DNA of 64,000 nucleotides from Agrypnia vestita. Taxonomy: Eukaryota; Arthropoda; Insecta; Trichoptera; Phryganeidae. The stretch covers positions 105,024 to 169,023 of the forward strand of contig JADDOH010002580.1 in the NCBI GenBank assembly GCA_016648135.1, written 5' to 3'. Positions 55,921 to 64,000 of the stretch are shown here, piece after piece. Below the pieces are notes generated by a model, which had not been told where the DNA came from, did no database searches, and saw only the letters and a list, made by a program, of their open reading frames with translations. Every line of letters starts with the position of its first letter. The first letter of the stretch is position 1. The position numbers and the translations under genes were made by a program.

Positions 55921-56756
55921 TTTGAAATTTCTTGTTTCCCTTTATAGAATTACTTATTCCTATTTTATTCTTATCGCTCGTGGGTACATTTCATTATCTT
56001 AAACATTCAACTCAACTGTAATCGCGATCATTGAATCCTTAAATCGTCAACTAAAAACGATATAATTTTACCGGCCACTTGAATAACTCCGCTCGTTTCG
56101 AAAAATAAAATTTCTTTACCGTGTAAACTTTAATACGTATTGTCGTAATTACACCAAGCTTAATCACTCATACGTCGTTAATTTAAACAGCTTTTAACTG
56201 TCAAAATTTATGTTTTTCATTAATTCATAAAGAGATTTTCCAAAACAAATAAAATTGTAGATACACATATAAGCCCTGTAATTACATAATTACAAAAGCG
56301 TATATTAAAATTTATAGTTTTGTTCATTTCATCATTATCATTTATGCTTAGCATTTGATTTAGGATGTACTTAATTATTTTCTTGTTGACATGAAATTTT
56401 ATCGTTTTGTTACACATATATTTTTTCCAATAGAAATCAAAACCGTTTTCAAAGATATATTGCATTGAATAGAAGTTTAATAGAAAACTGGTGCAACTCA
56501 TATTAGTTTGTCACAAAAATTGTGACATATTAATATTGATTGAATTATATCAATATGCTACTTGTTATAATTGTTTTGAAAGCGAAATGAATCAAATTTA
56601 AATTTATAAATTAATAAGACGATATTACTTATTTAATTCAGGTAATCTATAATATATATTTGCTTGTAGCTCAAATAAACTATTAGTAATATGAAATTTT
56701 ACACTACATGCATATACATTGTGATCCGAAATAGAAGTTTTTTAATTAAGGATAAA
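55921..56756. other. Unassigned sequence
   Basis: AT-rich. A 93-codon minus-strand frame (56220-56501) is rich in N, I, F and K and is not recognised. Confidence 0.4.
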
Positions 56757-56990
56757 TTATAGAAGTCTTACAGAGACGAAGCTATTTATATATGAGAAAA
56801 GTGGATGGAAATCTCTTATACGATGGCTCAGGGCTTACATCCTCTATGAGCTGGCTTAAGTGATCACTCTATACAATGCAAAGTTCACCAATTCCATCGT
56901 AAGAACATCCACACGTTATTCAATGTTTTTTAATGTTCTATATACCTATAGTTTGAATCAAGAACATTTCATATATTGCACTGACCTCTT
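56757..56990 (+). repeat. Palindromic repeat family D, partial copy
   Basis: Starts TATAGAAGTCTTACAGAGAC and keeps GGCTTAAGTGATCACTCTAT and TTCACCAATTCCATC. One arm, diverged. Confidence 0.55.
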
Positions 56991-57188
56991 CTAGAGACAT
57001 ATGGTGTTATTTTGTTCTCATTTAAAAGTTAGCGCACCTACATATATTTCGTAACTGGTAAAACCTCTATATTTTATTTTTCAAAGTGGAGTATTTTTAG
57101 CAAAATTCCTTATTAACGTATATATAATATTCTTTCGAAATATTACATATCTACTAGAATACGTCTGAAAATCAATATTTTCAATTTT

Positions 57189-57647
57189 TACTCCCTTTCT
57201 TTCCTTTGCTTGTCGGCCGAAAAAATTTGGATCGATTTTTAACCCTTTTCCCGTGATCTGATCGAGCTGAAACTTTGCAGAAAGACTCGGGACAACGATA
57301 TAAATAATCTGACAAATATTCGATTAAAAAAATCTAATTAAAGTATAATTTTGGATTTTTCGAAATTTTAACGGTTTTTTCAAATTGGAAACCATACAAA
57401 TGAGGAAGGAGCCCGACGCGTGGAGAAGGCGTGAAACCTGTTTCAACTAGTCTGACTCGAGCCATGGGTCCAATCAGACGGTTTCGCCGACGCCGTGCCC
57501 CCCTATACCAATTATTACGATTTCAATATTCTGTAAGTTTTAAGAATAATAATATACATGGAATAAATTTTCCACATGAAATTAAAGCAAGAGGAATATG
57601 TTGATAGAATATCAAATTGAAAACTATACAATTGAGAAAGGGATTAT
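57189..57647 (+). repeat. ACTCCCTTTC-ended repeat, copy 7
   Basis: Starts ACTCCCTTTCTTTCCTTTGC and ends GAGAAAGGGATTATAATAAA, with the family interior (CCCTTTTCCCGTGATCTGAT and CTGAAACTTTGCAGA). Contains an inserted GC-richer stretch at 57465-57510. Confidence 0.6.
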
Positions 57648-58139
57648 AATAAAAACTAGTTTTTTTTGGGTTAGTTAATCGAATACTTAATTTCCTAAGT
57701 GTTCGATTTTTTTCAAATTCACTGTTTTAAAGATTTTGCAACCTAATTGAAGTATATTTTATAGTTTAAAATGTTGTATAAAATAAAACAAAAGAAAAAT
57801 ATCTACAATTATCTAGGTATAAAAGATACTTGATAAAGATTAATTTGCAAAAAACTATTTCGTGTACCTACAACGAGACAAAAGAATTTTTACGAGATTA
57901 AATATTTAACAAAAAGAAAAGTTATTTGAAATTACTTTTTACATTCTTAAGAAGTACTTAAATATTCTAATACAATCAAAATGCAAATAAGTATCACGTC
58001 TTAAACTATTTAAAGTTTGCATTTTTCTTCATTTAAAAATGTGGGTGTTCTTTTTCGGGAATTATTCGATGGTTAAATTAGAATACTGATTATTTAAATT
58101 AAAATCTCTCCTCTCTGTTTCAAACGAAGCAGGCGGGTC
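57648..58139. other. Unassigned sequence
   Basis: AT-rich, no feature recognised. Confidence 0.4.
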
Positions 58140-58458
58140 ATTAATCTACGTAGCGTGTCCCGTAGCTACTCTTCTCTGAATAAGCCAGGCTTCTCACAGC
58201 GACTGACGCAAATAGATGTCCATCCATCATGGCGTTCGATCCGACGTCGAACCACTTCCGTTTTGTCATGGCTACCGGATGTACTCCGCAGACACCCGCC
58301 CGTCGTCCAGGTTACACGAAATCGTCATCTCAGTTTCCGATCCATTCTGGTAGAGATGGACCCAAATTTGATGGTTTATCTGAATATTTTGAATTTGTCG
58401 AAATTTTCAAAACAGTACTGGATTTTGTCCCAGAAACATCATTGATCAGGATGTATTG
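58140..58458 (+). other. GC-richer open region of unknown origin
   Basis: Two overlapping plus-strand frames (58155-58445 and 58229-58495) cover this block, the second containing FVMATGCTPQTPARRPGYTK. Base composition is more balanced than the flanks. No family is recognised; it could be a retroelement gag fragment or an exon relic. It ends at a family D repeat, which supplies the last codons of the longer frame. Confidence 0.3.
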
Positions 58459-58850
58459 GAGATGTCTCATAGAGATGAAATTATATTGCTTTTAAAAATT
58501 CCAATCGAAAATGGATATCTCATTAGTGACATCTGTGGTTAATTAAGGGGAATGAAAAAGCTTTGGATGCCGGTCGCGCTAAGGATAATTACAACATATT
58601 TATAAATATACAACATGTACAAATAGATATATATAAATTATATATATTACCCCAGAAGACCCTAACCAGAAGGTATATAAACAGGTTGTAAAAGTTAAAT
58701 ATATACAACTTCCAAAAATTTGATAGATGTGGTATCATAGGTGGAAATGGTGAACGTTACACTGTGTAAAGTGATCACTTAAGCCAGCAGTAAAATAGGT
58801 CGTAAGCCCTATGAACACCCCTGAACTTCCATGCCAACTTTCCCAAAAAA
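58459..58850. repeat. Palindromic repeat family D, diverged copy
   Basis: Starts GGAGATGTCTCATAGAGATG and has ATATACAACTTCCAAAAATT and GTAAAGTGATCACTTAAGCC in the inverted arm. The middle contains an unrelated AT-rich insertion (58600-58690). Confidence 0.65.
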
Positions 58851-58949
58851 AATATGAAATAATATTATTTTTATGTGTATATGACATTCACGCGAATTAT
58901 TGATATGCAATAGGTACATTGGAAGAGAATAAATATCGTATAATATTTA

Positions 58950-59290
58950 CCGTCACTCCAGTTTCCCGCGAGCGTGTGCAGAGAGGATAGAGCGCCTTCT
59001 GTCCTGACACACATTCTCGCCTCATCCAAATTCACACATCTTCGCATACAAGCTCGACGATTGTTGAGGCTCCTAACAGGACCATCCTCCAGTATTTAGG
59101 TCATGCCACGTCTTCCGCAGTAGGCCTCTCTTTCAGTTGGCGTCAACACTTGCGTCATATATTTTTCTTACCATTCTTTTTTCCTCATTCATTCACTCCT
59201 CACGCCAAACCATCTACGCGATCTTTTTTCATTGTATCAACTGGGCTCAGATCGGCTTTACATTTATATTTTCTAATATCTTTATTCTTT
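58950..59290 (-). pseudogene. LINE ORF2 3' end, TAAG-tailed family
   Basis: Complement of the 52.4-52.9 kb copy: TCTGTCCTGACACACATTCT, CATACAAGCTCGACGATTGT, GGACCATCCTCCAGTATTTA and the AACACTTGCGTCATATATTT region. The coding frame is broken. Confidence 0.65.
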
Positions 59291-59750
59291 ATTTATTTTA
59301 TTATTATTATCATAAATTGATTATCATACACAACACACTGAAATAATATATGTTATTCTTTTTCCGTTTTGTTTTTCTAGATGGTATCTCTTAATACAAG
59401 AAAGAAACGGTAAGTTTACTATTTACTTATATACGGTCCATAATTTATGGTTACGTTGAGAATTTATTTACATGTTAATGTAATGCTTATCTTAATTTAT
59501 CTCAAGCAGTAATCAGAAAATATCACTTGGATTGTCGGGTCCAGTAGAACGAACGACTGATGATAAGTATTGGTATTGTAAATATTACTTCCGCGAAAGA
59601 CGGTAATGACGATGTGAAATTAAATCATTTTATGGCCCGTTTATGAGCTAAATTGCGTTGTGGAGAAACTACGCAATACAAATTTTTTACTTTGATTATG
59701 TATGTTTCAATTTTTCCTGCTTTGATAAGAAAAAAAAACTTGAATAATAT
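59291..59750. other. Unassigned sequence
   Basis: No recognised feature. Confidence 0.4.
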
Positions 59751-59754
59751 ATAT

Positions 59755-60014
59755 CGTCACTGTATATGTATATAATTAATCCTATGTGCCGTTTTAGTAC
59801 ATTCTGAGATAAACGAATGAAAATGTTTTAAAAAATAATTGTACAGACTAGATTTATAAAAAATATTTTAAATAATTACTTAGTAGACTTTCCAGATGAA
59901 CGACAATGTTTTTTTTAGTATATCTCCATTATTTATATGAAAAATTGACAAATTGATTCGTTCATCTCAGAATGTACTAAACGGCACATTGGCTTTATTA
60001 TATATACAGCAACG
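59755..60014. mobile_element. MITE, family with CGTCGCTGTATATA ends, copy 2
   Basis: 260 bp, starting CGTCACTGTATATGTATATA and ending ATATACAGCAACG, flanked by ATAT on both sides (59751-59754 and 60015-60018). It is colinear with copy 1 (729-990) and also gives a 4-bp AT-rich duplication. Confidence 0.75.
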
Positions 60015-60018
60015 ATAT

Positions 60019-60424
60019 AGTAAATATCACTCTTTGAAATATGTTCCATAAATTCTAAAATACAGTAAACATTGAAAAAATTAGGTAACACTTGCTTGTC
60101 CCGGTCCAAAATACTGGACTTCCACATAGATCCCTTAAAATCATGTCCAATAATTTAGACCTACAATCGCGCGTAAATATATTAGAGCGATTAAAAAAAA
60201 TGATCACGATATAAATAAACAAAGTTTGTTCATGTTGTCTGTTTATCTATCTACGACAAACAAATACTATTTTTATATATATAGATATAGGAAATAATCT
60301 AATCACGGTAAATTGTTTGTTCCGGAGCAATCCTGACTGTCCCCTACTAATCTCCAGCAAAAGACACCTCCCGCGCTTAATTTTATTGGGCAAAGAAATT
60401 AAACGTTCGATATTGTTTGAACGC
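60019..60424. other. Unassigned sequence
   Basis: No recognised feature. Confidence 0.4.
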
Positions 60425-60427
60425 TGG

Positions 60428-60760
60428 ATTAAATGTCTTCTTCTTTTTCTTCTTTTGTTAGATCTTTGATCTGTGTTGACAGGTCAGTCCTGGTCTTGTG
60501 ATGAATACGTCCAGCTCTCTCTCCATCTCTTTGGTGTTCTCCCTGGCGGTCGGTTCTAGGAAGTATCTCCATTCTCTCGACATGGTCTCTGCAGAAACGC
60601 CTTCTCTGCCTGCTTCATCTTACAATGTCTTGTATGTCGCAAGTTCTACAGATTTCTGCATTGGGTACTCTGTCTCTGAGGGTCTTGCCCGCAATGGATC
60701 TTAGGGTCTTCATCTCTGTAGTTCTGAGAAGGTGTTTGAAGGTGTTTAGTTCTCACCGCG
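60428..60760 (-). pseudogene. LINE reverse transcriptase C-terminal remnant
   Basis: The minus strand encodes TEMKTLRSIAGKTLRDRVPN, then AEICRTCDIQDIVR, one stop, then RRRFCRDHVERM in the same frame. The MRxLRxIxGxTxxDRxRN...H(V/I)xRM order is that of a LINE ORF2 C-terminus. More GC-rich than its surroundings. Confidence 0.65.
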
Positions 60761-61112
60761 TCCGCTTTTGCTTCGATACTGTATGTAATGATAGGTCTTA
60801 TGTCTTATGCATGTTCTATATAGTCTGACTTTGCTTTCCACTAGCATATGCTTATTGTCCCATACAGTGTCTCTTAAGTTTCCAGAGATAACCACTGCTT
60901 TGTTTGTCTGTTTGATTAAATGTATTGATATTTAACCACGTCACGAATTTTTTTATAAAAATACGTCGAATTTTATAATTCGCGAAAAAGCTGTTGGAGA
61001 TGACATATATAGGACACCTATTAAAGATCTGGCATAATCAAATATTCAAATATGGCTCAGTTAGCAACATGTACATCGATGAGCGCGCATAAGAAGATAT
61101 AGGAAGAGAATG
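60761..61112. other. Unassigned sequence
   Basis: No recognised feature. The left part may belong to the preceding LINE. Confidence 0.4.
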
Positions 61113-61370
61113 AGATAAATGTGGCAAAGTGAATAGGGACCCACCATATACCCAGAGCCTTTTTATGAACAATAGCTTCCATACCGGCCCAACACTTTCG
61201 CCACCCAACTCGGCATGTGTGCATGCTAAAGTCATCCTCTTCATGCCATTAAAATTCGTATGAGTGCAAGCGGTGCGGAGAGATGTCCACACAAAACCGC
61301 TTCACTGTCTCCTAGATGCAGAGATGAGGATTAGTTTATTTGTCAAATAGGATTACAATAACAGATTTAC
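61113..61370. repeat. 258-bp tandem duplication, unit 1
   Basis: Starts AGATAAATGTGGCAAAGTGA. It is repeated immediately as unit 2 with only two differences noticed (CCCAACAC versus CCCTACAC, and GAGATGTCC versus GAGACGTCC). The minus strand has a 60-residue frame common to both units (MWTSLRTACTHTNFNGMKRM at its start) with no family recognised. Confidence 0.85.
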
Positions 61371-61628
61371 AGATAAATGTGGCAAAGTGAATAGGGACCC
61401 ACCATATACCCAGAGCCTTTTTATGAACAATAGCTTCCATACCGGCCCTACACTTTCGCCACCCAACTCGGCATGTGTGCATGCTAAAGTCATCCTCTTC
61501 ATGCCATTAAAATTCGTATGAGTGCAAGCGGTGCGGAGAGACGTCCACACAAAACCGCTTCACTGTCTCCTAGATGCAGAGATGAGGATTAGTTTATTTG
61601 TCAAATAGGATTACAATAACAGATTTAC
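61371..61628. repeat. 258-bp tandem duplication, unit 2
   Basis: Near-identical repeat of unit 1, ending ACAATAACAGATTTAC. It is either a recent duplication or an assembly duplication of two haplotypes. Confidence 0.85.
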
Positions 61629-61772
61629 AATATTTACATAAAATGCAGTGAAGTTTATAAATAAATAAATAAAAATGATACATGATATACATGCATGTGA
61701 GGCAACGCAGGTAAAGCCCTTATAAAAAAATACCGTTAGTTAATAATAATAACACATATATTATTTACGTCT

Positions 61773-61860
61773 GCTCGTATATGACGGGGGTCAACGGTTC
61801 GATTCCGCCGGATAGGCTCATTCGTTTAGGCACTAACGAGCGGTCTTAGTTCAGTGTCAA
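61773..61860 (+). repeat. tRNA-like SINE fragment
   Basis: GGGTCAACGGTTCGATTCCG contains a B box (GGTTCGATTCC). The A-box half is not recognisable, so this is a partial SINE head. Confidence 0.4.
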
Positions 61861-62044
61861 TGTCCGTATTAATTGTCTACAGGCACGGCCAGCTAATAGC
61901 AGGGAGGTGGTGGGGTTGATGCAGTGGGGTTGGGTGGTTTTTCGTAAAAATATACTTCAGAAAGTTAATATAAATTAGGCTTAGGTGGTGGATATAAGTT
62001 TGTTGGAAACTGTTTGGCTTTCGATGTAATTTATTTATGGTTTT

Positions 62045-62311
62045 TGTGTTTAATTTGTAGAACTCCATATTTATTTTTAGCGAAATTTAAAATAAATTAA
62101 ATTTTAATAAATATTATTTTTAAGTTCTACGGGTTAAGTATTTTTATGTGTTACAGCTGTTTCGGCTTGTAAGGCCATTATCAAACAGTCTGATATCAAA
62201 CTGTTTGATAATGGCCTTACAAGCCGAAACAGCTGTAACACATAAAAATACTTAACCCGTAGAACTTGAAAATAATATTTATTAAAATTTAATTTATTTT
62301 AAATTTCGCTA
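62045..62311. repeat. PLE-related palindromic repeat, clean copy
   Basis: Arms of about 115 bp from AGCGAAATTTAAAATAAATT (62079) meet at a short centre near 62195. Each arm contains GGCCTTACAAGCCGAAACAG in opposite orientation. It is uninterrupted where the 0.6-1.0 kb copy carries a MITE. Confidence 0.75.
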
Positions 62312-62522
62312 AAAAAAATTCGATGTAATATTTTATGTGGAAAACAGATCAATGAAAATACACTTTTGTGTATAAAATAAAAATGTCAATTTTCGAGCCT
62401 TATCTGGATAGATAAGAATAATAATTTTCTTCTTCAAATATAGCAAAATTATTTTGTGGTGACATAATTATAATTTATATAAAATAACTTTGTAAACACC
62501 ACTTTTTATTAAAAAAAAATTC

Positions 62523-62558
62523 ATCATGTTTTGAAGTCAATGGCTTCTACTTCAGGAT
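62523..62558 (-). other. Hairpin-AAAAC motif downstream of the PLE endonuclease fragment
   Basis: The minus strand reads CCTGAAGTAGAAGCCATTGA, then CTTCAAAACATGATG. It lies just 3' of the PLE fragment at 62625-62893, the position expected for a terminal-repeat motif. Confidence 0.4.
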
Positions 62559-62624
62559 AACAAAAATAAAATTTTAAAATCGAAGTATAGATCAAAATAT
62601 AAAAAAGTTATATATGTAAAATGA

Positions 62625-62893
62625 TAATATAAAGTACCTACGTAACATGAAAATAAATTTAAAAGATAAATATTAGCAAAATGGACCTGATTATTTATAA
62701 CATTCAATTTACTATTAACACTCTTTCTTATTTCCAAAATTTCTAATTTATCAAACAGTGATTCTGTATAGTTTATATGTAAAATTTGTAAACCCTTATT
62801 AATATCAAAAGAATGATCCGAAGCCAAAAGATGGTTAGAAAATTCGGAATAATTATTACTATTGAAACACCTTAAGTGTTCCTTAACTCTAAA
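62625..62893 (-). pseudogene. Penelope-like element: GIY-YIG endonuclease C-terminal remnant
   Basis: The minus strand is open over RVKEHLRCFNSNN, then YSEFSNHLLASDHSFD, ESLFDKLEILEIRKS and a hydrophobic end. It matches the 29.5-kb PLE remnant residue for residue in the EHLRC, SEF and LE-IxK segments, and the known end of PLE GIY-YIG domains. The catalytic GIY and YIG strings lie upstream and are absent. The frame is uninterrupted over about 85 codons. Confidence 0.7.
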
Positions 62894-63590
62894 ATATTAA
62901 AAATTAAAAAAAATAATAATAATAATTTAGTCTAAAATATAGTAAATTATTGAAAAGAATAAAATGAAATAGCTCTCAAATCGTTTTTCAAAAGTGATTC
63001 ACAGAGGAAAATTGGCTTGCAAAAAGTAAAAGACTGTATGACGGAGATCGGCGCTAACTTGACTTAAGTCATTTCACCTTGGAGCTAAAAATAAAATAAG
63101 GGCTTCTCGTGGCGCTCAATTACCCGCTCTTTTGCGAACAAAAAGCTTTGTAAGTGATCATTAAGCTTTGTCCAAACGCCTTGAAATGGGAAGCTTTGCA
63201 GTATGAGAAGTTTTAATTTAAATGCACTTTATATTTCAAAGAAGTGTCATATTTTACCTTGTATTTTCTGCATAAGTGTACCTTTTATTACGAAACTTAA
63301 TCCTGACATCGGTCTGGCAAATTTACCCGCAATTCCAACCTGCTTACCACCTCTCTCTCGGTCCCTCTTTTCTTCACCCCCCAGTTAACGTATAATTTTA
63401 ATACAGACACTAATTAGAAACGTAACGAATTTAATTAGATAAGGGATGAATTTATCGCAAGTGGAAATGCCAAGGGGAAAAGTAAGTTAAGTTGGTTGCG
63501 TGGAACCAAATTAATCGATTACCTCATATAAAAAAGGTATATTTTTACTTATAAATATAATACGTTTCATATTTATGTATTAAATGTATG
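62894..63590. other. Unassigned sequence
   Basis: No recognised feature. A CT-rich patch occurs at about 63346-63382. Confidence 0.4.
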
Positions 63591-63955
63591 GCGTCTCATA
63601 TCATAAATACATTACCACCAACCAAGGTCACACACACACACAAACGTGGCGAGTCTGCCGCGTAAACAAAACTGTGACACAGCAGTGTACAGGCAGGGAT
63701 ACAGAGCGATGCCCGGAGCACCGTCAGCATACACACACAGCTAGACTTCAAGAGAGTTCTTTGTTTGCAAAACATACAAAACTAGCCAACGCCCTGTACG
63801 GACATGTCAGTGTCTCAACGACCCCCAGCGTAGGCCGAAGACCCTGGATCGTCGAATCTTTATCATTATATTTACTATCGTAATTATGTGTAACTTTTAA
63901 TTTTTTTATCGAGCGAATAAAATCATCAAACATTTCACGACTTTGGAGAATTCCC
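63591..63955 (+). repeat. Possible LTR running to the window edge
   Basis: Contains an ACAC microsatellite (63632-63641), a GC-richer middle, a GCGAATAAAAT polyadenylation-like signal near 63914 and an end near CCCGTTACA. The left boundary was not found and no second LTR is in the window. Confidence 0.3.
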
Positions 63956-63966
63956 GTTACATGACG

Positions 63967-63985
63967 GGTGGTGACCCTAAAGCAG
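63967..63985 (+). other. Possible retroelement primer-binding site
   Basis: GGTGGTGACCCTAAAG follows the possible LTR. TGGTGACCC is a common start of tRNA primer sites in LTR elements. Only about 30 bases remain to the window edge, so this is tentative. Confidence 0.3.
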
Positions 63986-64000
63986 CCTTCTCCTGATTCA

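Overview
The window looks like a gene-poor, repeat-filled piece of an insect nuclear genome, and Lepidoptera is plausible. It is AT-rich and has no operons, no ribosomal RNA genes and no long host reading frame. Nearly everything recognisable is a transposable element or its remnant: mariner, PIF/Harbinger, copia, Penelope-like elements (PLEs), several LINE tails, Helitron-like ends and tRNA-headed SINE-like repeats. The lepidopteran hint rests on remembered similarity of the Helitron-like ends and the tailed LINE remnants to repeats in moth and butterfly genomes; no search was run. No host gene could be supported.

Layout. 0-13.5 kb: a PLE-related palindrome split by a 262-bp MITE (0.6-1.0 kb), two Helitron-like elements carrying heat-shock-element arrays (1.6-2.1 and 10.9-11.3 kb), a tRNA-headed SINE, three LINE tails, a deleted mariner (8.26-8.70 kb) and a PIF/Harbinger element (9.08-9.75 kb). 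13.5-20.2 kb holds the best preserved elements: a 2,064-bp copia retrotransposon with identical 149-bp LTRs and GAATC target duplications, a second PIF/Harbinger family (15.96-16.70 kb) and a full-length mariner (18.92-20.20 kb) with an intact D,D34D triad but a broken N-terminus. 20.2-30 kb: palindromic repeats, a third HSE-bearing Helitron-like copy (minus strand), another PIF/Harbinger copy and a PLE endonuclease fragment. 30-36 kb: a cluster of a repeat with ACTCCCTTTC ends. 36-47 kb: a 630-bp palindrome, tRNA-like sequences, a Helitron-like terminus preceded by a tandem array of GC-rich hairpins, and a LINE 3' end. 47-64 kb: a probable solo LTR, several LINE tails, a recent 258-bp tandem duplication, another PLE palindrome, a PLE endonuclease fragment and a possible LTR/primer-binding-site junction at the right edge.

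How the parts relate. Autonomous functions are missing or broken in every element seen. The copia copy lacks gag, protease and integrase, the PIF/Harbinger copies keep only the transposase N-terminus, and the mariner is frameshifted. The structurally clean copies must therefore have moved using proteins made elsewhere. The strongest leads are the HSE arrays inside the Helitron-like family, the hairpin array at 43.88-44.00 kb, the hairpin-GAAAC motifs that recur with PLE sequence, and the recently moved copia derivative.
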